A stretch of DNA of 64,000 nt, taken from Tomocerus qinae. Its lineage: Eukaryota > Arthropoda > Collembola > Entomobryomorpha > Tomoceridae. This document shows, piece after piece, positions 27,901-39,498 of the stretch. The stretch lies in the NCBI GenBank assembly GCA_020055645.1, contig CM034547.1:70342884-70406883 (forward strand), written 5' to 3'. The position numbers were made by a program, and so were the translations under genes. Position 1 is the stretch's first letter. Every line of letters begins with the position of its first letter. Below the pieces are notes generated by a model. It did no database searches. It saw nothing but the letters and a program-made list of their open reading frames with translations, and was not told where the DNA came from.

Positions 27901-28238
27901 CATTATTTATTGGCATACGCCCAAACTTTTAAAAAATTGGTTGAATAGTTTCAGATTTTTTGATTTTATTGATGAAATGCAAAATATTGGTTGTTTGGAC
28001 ACTTGAACCTGGTCGGGAAATTATGCCCACCTCTACAATTTTGGTAGGTTAAGATTCGGATATGTACCCAGGATTTCCGAAAGCATTTTTGTTCGGATTC
28101 GGCTAGGTACCCCTTCGGATTCGGATATATACCCTTTCGGGAGCTTTCGGATTCGGCTAAATACCATTCGGCTTTCGCATATGTACCTTTCGGCGGTCGG
28201 CTACCTACCATTCGGCAGTCGCATATGTACCCTTACCC
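27901..28238 (-). repeat. Right terminal inverted repeat of the foldback element
   Basis: Reverse complement of 25108-25447 with scattered substitutions. It carries the same GCCGAAT/CCGAATCCGAA subterminal motif series and ends in TACCC at 28238, directly against the 9-bp target duplication. Confidence 0.92.
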
Positions 28239-28247
28239 TTTGAGTTT

Positions 28248-30231
28248 AAGTACGGGGAGTGTTGCATGGTTATTTTCTGTCAGCGTCACACCATGCAAGT
28301 CTGATGAGTCTGTGTAACCCGCTGGACCACAAGTAAGTATTATATAGTTCTGTTGGAATAAAAGAGATCAAAGGAGAGAAAGTCTTGGTTTGGGAATAAA
28401 AGGGAGAAATGCAATAAAAATTCTGTATCATGTGTCTGTTGTGGGATGTGTTGGGAAGTCTTTGTGAAGTCTGTATACACTTAAAGGTTCTGGTTGGTTC
28501 GGTGCAGTGTAACTGCCTGGTCCGTGGGTTGGCGTGACGAGAAATGTCAAAAACAAAGTATCGCATCACATTCTTCCTCCGCACCGCTTTTTCCTCTCTT
28601 GTCATGACACAAGATTTAGTTGGAGGAAACTGGAGTGAGTTGCGACTCGGCTGGCTGGAGTGAGGGAGAATTGTACTGAAGTGTTATTTACGATTAGTCA
28701 AGTCCGTGTCCCAATTGTTTTGTGGGCCGTGTGCATTCTGTCGTGTGTGCCTCTCTATACACACTTCTCTCTGGCGGATGTTCCTGAGTAGCTATTTCTA
28801 TTTTATGCTACGTTTCAACTAATACGACGCTTTCCTCCGCTTACCTTCACTTCCCTCCTTTTTGACACGGCAAATGTGTTTTTGGCACGAAACAAAAGAA
28901 ATGCCCAGAAGTCACTTGACTCTTAAAATGATGCACTTCATTTCATTCATTTAGCCGATTCTTTCTCTTCACTCACTCACTCTCTGACAGTGACACATCT
29001 CCTCGTGTCATTTCTTGTGACATCCAGAAAACGGCTATAGACATCTAAATTAATGTGAAAATGCCATTCATTCTTTATTACATCGTCCTGTCCAACACAT
29101 TTACTATTCAAATGCACCGTATGGCTACGCAAGATCCCTGCATTCTTGCTAATATTTATTATGCATATTATATATTTAGTAGTAGATAGAGAATTAAGTT
29201 ACTGTTGCAGGAGTATGCAAGATATATTACTTTATGAATATCAGATGTGCGTGGCAGCTGACACTAGGTGATTGTGCATAGTTTATAGAAGTAGTAATAA
29301 TATAGGAATGTCACGTAGTATACGTTAAATAACTGCTAGAAAATCTAAAGTGTTGGCCAGACTTCCTTCGTGTCATCTCATCAATAAATCATTTGTCGTT
29401 TCCCTCGAAATCACTTTGAGTGACTGGTTTATTTACCAATAAGGACAAGAAGAAACAAACGGAACTACATACGTTGTGCATGCATGAGAGTGCCAGTCTT
29501 TTAAGTACGGCTTTCAGAAGGAATTTTAAGTAGACGAAAATATGGAACGACAGTTCAAGTCGACACACACTAATTGTACCTACTCGTGGAGCTGTTAAGA
29601 GAAGAGGAATCATGGTGCTATTCCTTTCTGCACGAACTCGGAGATACACTGCCCACAGGAATTCTAAGATGAAAATAATATAATTTGTTGCGGATAGAAA
29701 CTTTTTTGGGGCACAGTGATCCAATAATTATAATTCAAAACTACATCATTAAAATACAATAAGAAATTAGTAGCATTTCTAATGCATTTAAATACGCATT
29801 TTGTCGGAGGGGTAATTTTAAAGTTTCGACACTTCATATCAAAACGATTCATTCCTTTAAGTGTATACACAGAAGATGAGAGTGCATTAGATAGAAACAA
29901 ATCAATATAAAAGCATCGTTTATATCGGGCGCGTCTAATAAACGAGAAAATATTAACCTAACCTAGCTTCACCTAACCTAGCCTTATTATAACTTAATGT
30001 AATTATACCCATTCACTTCCCTTTCACTTCTCGCTAAAAATAGAAATTTTGGACTTCTGGACTACACTAACTTACTACACTAAACTACACTAACTAACTA
30101 CTAACACTAACTTTGAACAGTTTGTCTATGTTTATCCCTGCATGCTTCGCAACAATACTCTCCTTAAATTTATTACAATATTTTAAGTAAGTGCATGAGT
30201 GAAAAATGCGATCTATTTTTTGTCATATGTA
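28248..30231 (+). other. Intron 1, between the foldback element and the LINE tail
   Basis: No gene or mobile element is recognisable here. Two copies of ACCTAACCTAGC lie near 29955-29985; such motifs are common in arthropod DNA and are too short to call telomeric. A degenerate run of short ACTACACTAA-type repeats at 30061-30112 is listed separately. Confidence 0.55.
30061..30112. repeat. Short degenerate tandem repeat (ACTACACTAA type)
   Basis: Several imperfect copies of ACTACACTAA/ACTAACTA follow one another over about 50 bp. It looks like simple-sequence expansion. Confidence 0.55.
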
Positions 30232-30816
30232 CAATGGACTGCGCACATAACGGATGTCAATAGGCGTTGTAATTCAGTATTGTGGTCCCTTTATCCTATA
30301 CAGCCCTATCTATCTAATGTTAATCGTAAAGCAGCAATCAATACCTTTATAATGCCTATTGTTCATTATATGAGCACTATTTGGGGTACTGCACCTAAAT
30401 TTAATATAGAACTAGTTGAAAAGTTAATCCGACGTTGTGGTCGTTTTGTTTTAGATTATAAGAAATATGACTCTCTTAAATACGATATCACACAGACATT
30501 AAAGTGGTTGTTCCCTAATTATATGTACCAATTTGGACTTTTAAAATTAGCTTTCCACATTTATAATAATGACTGCCCTCCCTACTTTAAACATTACTTA
30601 GATTTTAATGATATTAATACTATTGTAACTAGAAGTAACCAATATTCACTACCTAATTACCAAGGTAATGCCTGCTCTTTTAAACGAACTGTTATCTTTA
30701 ATGGTGTTAAGCTATGGTACAGTATTCCTGAATCACTGAGAAATATAAACAATATCAATAGCTTTAAGACAAATGTAAAAAATACTTACTGGATAAACAA
30801 ATTGATGAGTGTATAG
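30232..30816 (+). pseudogene. C-terminal fragment of a LINE ORF2 protein
   Basis: About 194 codons are open to a stop at 30814-30816. The order of motifs is that of the region after the reverse transcriptase in jockey/CR1-type LINEs: W.AHI.DVNRRCN, then YMSTIWGTAP, a helical segment with LIRRCGRF, LKWLFPNY, and near the end FKRTVIFNGVKLWYSIPES followed by LRN...SFK. The catalytic YxDD and the endonuclease are absent because the copy is truncated, so it cannot move by itself. The open frame is undamaged, which suggests a fairly recent insertion. The exact LINE clade is not certain. Confidence 0.8.
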
Positions 30817-30979
30817 ATGATTATGCTAATGATAATAATTGTAACTATTCCTGTATAGAAGATGTAGCGTCGGGACTAATTTAAATATGAAAGCAAGTTT
30901 CCAATGAAATTATCTTATGTATATACTCTGATATTTGTAATGACCTCTGATGAGGGTGATATCTCAGCAATAAATTCAA
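30232..30979 (+). mobile_element. 5'-truncated LINE (non-LTR retrotransposon) tail
   Basis: The segment starts abruptly in the middle of a LINE reverse-transcriptase C-terminal region and ends after a short 3' untranslated region. The 7-bp ATATGTA occurs immediately before it (30225-30231) and again at 30980-30986, a plausible but AT-rich target duplication. Truncation at the 5' end is the normal outcome of target-primed reverse transcription. The insertion is in the same orientation as the host gene, within its intron. Confidence 0.8.
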
Positions 30980-33900
30980 ATATGTAGTTAGGAGTTTTTA
31001 ACGACAATAGAGATAGGTGGAAACTAAAGTAGAGATTGTATGGCATGGCATATGGCAGTATGAAATAGTTTGCGTTTGCCTTCCATTACAAGTTAAGCAA
31101 AGATAAGTTAAGACTTATTTGTCATGGAATAATGATACGTTAAGGCTTCTCTGGTAGACTAAAAATCAGCTTAGCTCATGGTATCTACACTACCTTATAC
31201 TCCATATTATGCTATATGTAGTAATGCAGGGTAAGTGTATGTATGATGGCACAAATAACAAATGTTATAAAAAGGCTTTCAGAAACTATATTTGGCCATA
31301 CAATGAACATTCATTACCTACTATGAATTCCTTGTCGGCTGTATATTGTATACCACTATTATTTACGTAATTTTGTGTGTATTTGGAGATGTTCTGCAAC
31401 TCTCTACTTGCATATTATTTATCTGCAGATATATTATTTGCATAGAAAAGTGAACGAGTTGAAGTTCTTGTGGTAAAAATGATTTACCGACATAAAATGT
31501 CGGTTTGTACGTCTCTCCTCTCTCAATCTTTATAATGTACAAAGATGTTGCAGGTAAATAAATATGGTATACACTGCCAGTATAGCCTAGCCAACAATAT
31601 ACATATTAATGTTCAAAAAATTTCTGAGACCAGCTTCATTTAAGTGGGACAGCTAATACGTAGTTATTACATCGATTATTTCTGTATATGTTACAGGAAT
31701 TTGCACAGGTCGGATAAGCAAAATGCCTAGGATATATGCAATTGAACCCAAAATTTTGATTTTTAACGAACCTTGTAGATCATTTTTCGGTATTACACTT
31801 AGCATCACGACCCGTTAACTTAGCGGGTGGATTAGTTTGCTTTAAGGAGCAGCTGATTTAAAAAAGACCAGCTTACATTAGACCACAAGCAATAAGGTGC
31901 ACAAAGGTTTCTGTGCTTACAACAGTAACTAGTCTGGCCACGCCATTTGAAATTGTTGGTTGGGTGTTGTGCTAAATGAAACTTGTGCAAGGGAAAAAAT
32001 TGGTTTATCGTATTTTTTTGTATCTGCGTGCTATTATGTAGTACTATATGTGGTACATGGCAGTTTGCTCATGAGAAGTAGGGATGGGAATTTCTTTTAA
32101 CTTGACTGTTTGCTTGTCTGTCTCCCCCGCGTTCCATACTAAAGAGAAAAGTTGAGCTCTTTTTAAAGAGCCACTTTTCAAGACTCAAGAGTTTCCTTCC
32201 TATTTCCGTCTGTGCTTGCATGGAGTGGGATGAGTCAACTAAGCAACTGACTTTTCCTTACGTTTCTGACTCCATGTTTTTCTCTTTCCTTCCGTCATTG
32301 CAGAAGTAACTATTCTGAATGTTTGTGTGTGATGCATATATCCACGAAGGCCGAAATTTTTATACAGGGTTGCCCCAGAATGAGCTGATCAGCAGATTAC
32401 TATTGTTAAAGTTGACTAGATGAAGATAACTATTTACTTGCTTGAGTTGTATGAGTTTTTGAGGCTCAATCAACATATATTAATGTTATTGTTTATTATT
32501 CCCCCTCCTTTGGTGATGTGAAATTCGAATTTGCATTCTAAATATAAGGCCTTGCTTTTATTGAAACTAAAGGAGACAAAACGTCCTTGCAACTCACGAA
32601 GCTATAATACATCCATTTACCTAGGTATGCATTTGATTTTGCAAACCTACCGAAACACGTACTAAATATTGTTTATTAGTATAAATGTTACTTTATTACT
32701 ATATATACTATATATCGATATTCGATATATTTCTTGTATTTTACAGTTGAATTTGAATTTGAAAACTGTTGTAGTTGTATTAGAATTGTACTTTTGGGCT
32801 TTGGAAATAGTGATAAGTTAACAATCCAAAGCGCAACTTATCTCCAAGTCCATTCATTTCTACTGCGTCTAAAATTAACCTTTTCTACCCAATTCAATGA
32901 TGGGCTACCATTTTCATACAAATATGAATTTTGTTTTTACACAATAATTTTTTGAGACTTTAGTTAGGACTTTTAAATCTGAAATTAGGTTTCATTATAA
33001 AAGGTGTACTATGAACTAATAATTATCTTGACTTTCCTGTGTGGTTTCTAGTATGTTGATGTTATTATTTTAAAAATGTATAGCATTTAAATTTACATAT
33101 AACCAGAACCAATTTATTTTCGTCGGTATGTTAGTGTTTAGTTTAGTTTTGCATAAAAATGTAATAAAAATTCAATAAGAAGATGAGCTGATGTCTGTGT
33201 TGTTCGATACTCGCCTTGAGTTAAACATGAAAATAGTAGACAATTTCCTCTCAACGATAAAGTAAATAATAAGGAGAGAGAAGAGAATGGAGGCGGAAAG
33301 AGCCGGATTAAGGAAACAGTCTGTTGCCAATGATGCTGAAAATAAGAATTGAGGAGAGGATCGAGAGGAAAACTAAAGTGGAGCATGAAGAACAACTTCA
33401 TGGGTTAACATAAGGCTTTCAACTTCCATTCTACTTAACTTGACACTCTCTGAACAGTTTGAGAAAAATGATTTCATATGACTCAGAAAATAAAGAACGG
33501 TTCACTTTGACTGAAACTTGACTGCCTCAAGAAGTTAAAAGAAAAGAAGGTTCAGTCCGCTACAGACAAACTACAAGCTATATATACACGTGCTTAATAT
33601 AACTGCAAATAAGAAGTACAAGATTTCCTTGATGGAAAGGAACGTTTATAATAATACTCGCTGGATATTTTTATACTAGTAGATGCACATTTTGAGACTA
33701 TAAGTGGTGCTCGTAGCGTAAGCACCCACAAAAATACTTACGCAATGTGTTCCCCCCTTGAATCTTTGGCTTTGGTTAGATGCTGATGGAAAATTTTCTT
33801 GTTTCATGCGTTGAACAGAATTACTATACTACATAGTTCAATATCAAGATGAGTTAATGCATCTTATTATATATATAATAGATTAATTGGATAAGCCACA

Positions 33901-36900
33901 AACAGAGAAGAGTTGTAAAAGGTGCCCATGATGCAGATGTATGGGATACATTTGTAATCGGATTCTAAAATGAAGGGTAGACTTTCACATAATGCTGCAT
34001 GTAGTATTTTTTTAAAGCTTAGTTTACAAGCGACTACGTTAAACGGCAGAGTAAATTGAAATGGTACAAAATGAATATGTATTTATTAAGGATGCATATG
34101 AAGATTCAAGGAGAAAACTTTGTTGAGAGTTGTAACAGTCTTTACGATGTTTATTAGTTCGGATGAAAAACTTTCCCCACTGAACATCTTTTAGGTAAAG
34201 GGGAACGTCTGTCGTTGCGTTGTAATTTGTTACCATTTGTTTTGGAACATTTACGCAGATATAGTAGTACGTAGTAGTTAGCTTAGTACTAAGTAAAAGT
34301 CGGATGGACTACCAATGTGGGTTTTCAGTGACGGAATACTGATGTTTGTACTATTTACTATTATTAATATGTGTGCGGACCAATACAATGGAATACAACG
34401 GCTACGTAAGATGGCAGAATAGTAGTAACGCTATTTCTTACTACTAGCCTTATTACTATTCTGGACTCTTACTAGATCATTGTATTGGATTGTAATGGTC
34501 CGCACATATATATATACACCTATACTACTCTCTCGACTCGACATTCATTGTACTGAAGGTAGAGATTGGAATATGCTTTAAAAACTTCCTTGGTTATCTA
34601 ATCTAAATAATTCCGGTTATTTTTTGCATTTGCGGACGTGAAAGAAAAATAAAAATAATATTTCTTCCACTCAAAATCTAAATTTTCAAATTAAATTTTT
34701 GATGCTTTGAAAAATAATTTTAAAATTGGTCTTCCATGCTCGTCTTACAAATCTAGATCGATTCCGAGGACTGAATCATATTCGTTCAAAGTCCTCACAC
34801 ACCCTCAAAACCTCCTGTTTATATTTTGAGATATAAATAACCATATTGTGACATTTTATTGAGTTATTATTCCACTTATATTATATGCAGTAGTACAGTT
34901 TTACTCTGTAATTTAATTTATTTATTTTAAAAATTTATCAACATTTCCATTTCTTTTTACAACAAACTCAGCAAACATGTTAAAACAAAAATTAGATTGA
35001 ATGCGTTATAGTATTATAACTATCATACTTACTGTACATACATTATGATTCGTTCATTCGTTCGCACAACTACTGTCGTTATAAAATAAATGGATTAAAT
35101 GGAGCAAAAATTGAAAATACTTCAATGTTAAGTATATGTATGTCAATGCAAACTATATACATCGAACACGTCATAGTAATTGCAATGACGGAGTTTGAAG
35201 GTATTCGTTTAAATAAAGTTGGCAGATGCACTGTGGAGATGAAAATAATTGGGAGTGGCTACCGTTGGTGCTAATGCATGGAGAAAAGACAAACGGCGGT
35301 ACAATCATTTGGGAAAAGTAGAGACAGTGAAAATGCTGTTTTATTTATGAGTCATGGGCGAAGACGGCTAAGACGACGAAAATCCGTCCAAAATGAGAAA
35401 TGGGACTCGTTTGCATTACAGATACTTCAGCGGAAGGGAGAATAAGCTTTCCAGAATGAATGACTTTCGTTATATTATGCGTTTATCTTTCCATGCATTT
35501 ACCTCTATCCGTGTATTACACATTCTGCCTACTACTGGTACTACACTGTATTACTAACCCTGCCTCTTCTGCTCCTTCTAAAGTTGTTATCACTGAGCTA
35601 GGGCTAGAGCTGTTGCTTTGAGCTCGAATTATATCTTCGCTGGACTCTGCACACTTCTCTTATTATGTAGTTCTATTTGATACCTGAATTAAATAGATGT
35701 AAAGTAACTAACTCCTTGCACTCTTGTACATTAATTCTAAAAATAGTCTGAACTAAACTGATTCTGTGTTAGTTCTTTGCTTGGTTTCATGCGAAACTAC
35801 TATCACCCCTGTAATATTATGGCTACAATTGAAGCTTAGCATTGCATTGGCATTTATTTATTTATAAGTACGGGGGACAAAGTCTCAAAATAATGTACCT
35901 AAGATTTAGAGCTTGTTTTTCCATAAATTCATGGATAAAAAATCATTAAACCGCTTTATTGGCAGTCTTTGATTATTTGACGTTTTAATGAATATAAGTC
36001 GAAATCCTTACAAGGACTGCGAATACCGTCTTAGGGTCAGAAGAATTTGCAATTTACATACTGTGGGCTGTGTGAACAGAAAGAATGTGGAGGTCGATTT
36101 GCGGCTTTGTGAGTTAATAGTAGTAATGATGGCATATGGTTTTTATGTTTACATATACTAGGGACCATATAAGTTATAAACTTCATTGATGCTTGTACGT
36201 CTATTATTCAGTATAGTCAGTCTCCTGTCCCCGAAATGCTACAATTCTAGATACTTAATATAATGTTTTCTTCTGCTTTCTCTTGCATGTTTTGCCATTT
36301 GCTAAGATTTGGGCAAGGCGAGATGAATCTGACAGTGATTCTTCAGATCGTCCTCAATTTTGAAGTTTGTTTAATCCAAATAGGTATATGTACATTGCCC
36401 TTTCTTGCAACCTTATGCTCAGTATATAAGGAGTGGTAGAATTGTGCACAGAAGAATTTGTGTGATGGGGTAAATACAAACTGGGTTTACATACAAAATA
36501 CCGAACCGCTGGATGGTGATAAGGATTTGGAGGTCCTCAGTGAGTTACTTTCTATGTCCTGCTGTGCATCATCTGAAATTCTATCCCTTCCATGCTCTTG
36601 TATCAAATGTAGTTAATCTTTATTTCGAATTACAGCAAGAAAGATTGAGACAGACGTGAGCTACCACCGGCTACGAATTTCTAATGTTTCTAGAAACAAA
36701 ATCCACACACTTTTCTTCTGGCTGAAGTTTTTTGCCCCACCATTCGCTTCCTAGCGTCTGCTGAAAAAATTGTCTTTTTAACATCTGCTAAAACAACAGT
36801 CCTTGAAACAGGTGCTGCAAAGAAAGTAGATTTAGCAAAGAATCTTTTGGAAAAATCTTATTCCGTTGTGGACTCTCGAGATGTAAAAGTCCTATGAATG

Positions 36901-37835
36901 ATGAACGCGCACCTGATAATGTACGATCCCATCACACCTTCTATCCTTAGTATAATACCGAGGAACCCAATATTATATCATCCTTGAATAGAAATGCACA
37001 ATCTAATAATTCAATGAGAAATCTTTAAGATTTCCTGTTAGTACATGATAAGTAGTTAGTAGTTTCATTAGGCGGCGTACACGACTAGGCAGTTTATAAA
37101 ACATTTTAAAAAATGTCCGTCAATGCACAAAGTATTAACTCTTGAATGATAACTGCATTACAATTCTTTAGACCAAACATGGTAAAATATAAAAACTTTG
37201 GAATTGTGTGAACAAACAAATTCCAGTTTCTGCTGCCACAATTTTACCCGAGGGTATCATTTGCTTATTACTGGCTACTGTCAACTTATTAGATGTTAGA
37301 TCTGTGAACACAAAAGCTTCCCTCTCGGACTAGCGGACTTTGTGGTTCTGGTTTGCTCTTTTTGTAATAGATGCACAGAGCAAAAGTTAGAATTAAAAGA
37401 TGTAAAAACTTTGGTGTTTAAGAGCAACTCATTTTCGTTTTTCTACCGTGATTCATTTGGGTACGTTTTGAATAGGGAAGTTGTATTATTTTGTGCGCAA
37501 CCTTCTGTAATTCACTTGTCTTTTCTAGTCGTTAATTTTAATGCGACCAATTGAGATTTCTGGTTGCAAACGAATAGGCTGATCGTGACTCTCTGTCAAC
37601 TTTACAAGAAAATCCCCAAAGTCGTAATCTCATAAATAAACATTATGTGGGGCAGACTTGAATAAATTGCTAAGTAGAAAGATTCTTGTTTGAAACTTGG
37701 ATCTTGTTTCCTCTCCCATTTTCTTGGTTTGATGTGCTAACTATATACAACAATGCATTGCCGCAATTATTTTCCAACCTTATTGAATCTACTGCAATGT
37801 AATGTCAAATATCAATTAAATAAACCATGTTAAAT
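30980..37835 (+). other. Intron 1, right part
   Basis: No gene is recognisable. A 143-bp imperfect hairpin (34368-34510) is listed separately. A short perfect palindrome (ATATATCGA/TCGATATAT) lies near 32713-32733 in AT-rich sequence. Open frames are short and unrelated to any family I know. Confidence 0.55.
34368..34510. repeat. 143-bp imperfect hairpin, possible MITE
   Basis: Left arm 34368-34430 pairs with right arm 34447-34510 over about 63 bp with scattered mismatches, around a loop of about 16 bases. The arm ends are GTGTGCGGACCA and TGGTCCGCAC, and TA dinucleotides flank both ends. That fits a very small Tc1/mariner-type MITE. A transcribed stem of this length could also feed a small-RNA pathway, but no sequence evidence favours that. 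Confidence 0.75.
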
Positions 37836-38205
37836 GCATGTAAAAAAGTAGTCAAGGTAGTCATAGTTTGATACATCACATAACATTTTGGGACACATTT
37901 TTCTCAAGCCCTTTAATCTTGTGACTCTGTCTGACTTAATCTTGACCTGAACCAACAAATAACCTTTCGAACGCTCCATCTCATGACATTCTATGATGTT
38001 GAGTACTAAAGTTACACCAGTTTTTGAACCACGCCCTCGTGTCCGATTTTGTCTATTTTCAAACTCGACTTAGGTACTTTTTATCTCTAGATTACGTGAA
38101 GAAAGTTTGCACAGATTTTCTCAAAGCGTCCTTGAGTTATCGTGCTTACAGACAGATTGATCCTACCCATTAAGCAGCTTCACTACTTAATAAACGATAA
38201 TAATA
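37836..38205 (+). repeat. Dispersed repeat family, copy B
   Basis: Shares with copy A (5513-5825) the blocks GCATGTAAAAA, TTTTTGAACCACG, ATTTTGTCTATTTTCAAACTCG, TTGAGTTATCGTGCT with ACAGACAG, and CTACTTAATAA, in the same order. It is about 60 bp longer than copy A because of extra sequence in its middle. Confidence 0.75.
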
Positions 38206-38559
38206 TATTTACTGACAATATTAGCAAGATTATACAATACTATTTATAATCATTACTAAAAACCCATTTATAGAATAGAATCACCATAAGATTTCCTAGA
38301 TTTATGGCATCATATCGATCGTCATCCTATTGGGAATTTAATTTATGCACCACTTTCCTCTACCTCAAAAATGCACTTTTCGAACGAGTACCTTTTTATT
38401 TTAGAACTCGGTTTGGGGGAGTGCCGCGATGTCATACGGATACAAACGGGCGAAGTTCCAAATTGGGCTTTTAAGAAAAAATTCTTAAATTTCGGGGGGG
38501 GGGCATTTACCTTTACCCCATGCCCCCTTAATGTAGCATTGTCTCGGTATTTATTTTCA

Positions 38560-39110
38560 TTATTAAGTAGCGGCAGCTGCTTTATAGGAATGACCAATCT
38601 GTCTGTCCGTCCGTCCGTAAGCACGATAACTTTCGAACGGAATGAAATAATCCGTTCAAACTTTTTTTACGCATTTTAGGGGTCAAAAGACAGGTCAAGT
38701 TCGTGAATGGGCAAAATCGGCCACACCCCCTGACCAGGGGTGGGGTTCGAAAATTAAAAATTGACGTAAATTCCGTTCTGTGCGTCGTAAAAAGTCGCGT
38801 AATACCTCGTTCAACATCAAAATGGTTTAAGGAACACTATTAGGTAGGTTAGAGTCATGCCCCAACAGGGGAAGGGGGTAAAAACATAAAAATTAACTTA
38901 ACTTCCGTTACATATTCATCCTAAAAAATCGTTTAATACCTCGTTCGATATCAGAATGATTTAAGGAACACTGTTAAGTAGGTTACAGTCATCCTCTAAC
39001 AGGGGAAGGGGTAAAAACATAAAAATTAACGTAACTTCCGTTATATTCGTCCTAACCTCGTTCGTTCCTCGTTCGATATCAGAATGATTTAAGGAACATT
39101 ATTAAACTCA
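38560..39110 (-). repeat. Dispersed repeat family, inverted copy C with internal tandem repeats
   Basis: Read on the minus strand, the end at 38560-38640 repeats the conserved end of copies A and B: AGTTATCGTGCTTAC, a GGACGGAC/ACAGAC run, AAGCAGCT and CTACTTAATAA. Instead of the body seen in A and B, the rest is mainly three tandem units of about 131-134 bp. It lies about 280 bp before the second coding exon of the host gene. Confidence 0.65.
38728..39105. repeat. Tandem repeat, about 131-134 bp x 3
   Basis: Three successive units each contain CAGGGG, AAAATTAA, TTCCGTT, ACCTCGTTC and TTTAAGGAACA in the same order. The CAGGGG anchors are at 38735, 38866 and 39000. The third unit is incomplete. 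Confidence 0.85.
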
Positions 39111-39390
39111 AAATGGACACTGTTTTACTCTATTGCCGCTACTTATTTTTATCCATTTGCACATGGTTTATTTTTAATTCATCGGATGTGAATGAATATT
39201 CTGCTTTGTACTTGGTTTCAACGCTTAAACAACTATTACGCTTTTTTACTTAATTAGTTGCTGTTGTTCGTGTATTTTACAATGCAGGATTACACAATTC
39301 TATTCTTCTAAATTCGGCGGGCTTAACTTATTACTTAAATATAGTTGTACATAAATAACATTTTCATTAATATGTACCTTTTTCTTTCAG

Positions 39391-39498
39391 GAATTTCAAT
39401 GCATAAAGGATACGCTTTCATTCAGTTCACGAACCCTTTTGATGCTCGAAGCGCTTGCCTAGGAGAAGATGGCAGGTTACTTTGGGGCCAGACCTTGG
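39391..39498 (+). CDS. RALY/HNRNPC-like: hnRNP C/RALY-like RNA-binding protein, second coding exon
   Basis: A 108-bp exon follows a clean acceptor (TTTCTTTCAG) and ends CTTGG then GTAAGT. It takes up the phase-1 codon left by the exon ending at 12944. It encodes the centre of the RRM: HKGYAFIQF contains RNP1 (KGYAFIQF), followed by ARSACLGEDGR, matching HKGFAFVQY and ARAAVAGEDGR of human hnRNP C. Both aromatic RNA-stacking positions of RNP1 are kept. The last codon is split in phase 1, predicting an aspartate when joined to 56618. The intron before it is 26,446 bp, very long for a split RRM. Confidence 0.94.

Larger units (their letters stand above)
25108..28238. mobile_element. Foldback-type DNA transposon with inverted tandem-repeat arms
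   Basis: This is a 3,131-bp element in intron 1 of the host gene. Its ends are GGGTCAGGGTAC and, inverted, GGGTAAGGGTAC. Each end has about 340 bp of closely matching terminal inverted repeat that runs directly into an array of 30-bp repeats. The two arrays point towards each other and surround a core of about 800 bp. Half of the element is nearly the reverse complement of the other half. Together with the 9-bp target duplication, this is the architecture of Drosophila FB elements, which are placed in the Mutator superfamily. No transposase is present, so the copy is non-autonomous and depends on an enzyme encoded elsewhere. Long open frames across the arrays are a by-product of a 30-bp unit without stops. 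Confidence 0.92.
25099..28247. repeat. 9-bp target site duplication of the foldback element
   Basis: TTTGAGTTT occurs at 25099-25107 and again, in direct orientation, at 28239-28247, exactly abutting the two ends of the inverted repeat. A 9-bp duplication with long inverted repeats is typical of the Mutator (MULE) superfamily and of Drosophila FB elements. The exact fit at both ends shows the whole 3.1-kb structure moved as one unit. Confidence 0.9.
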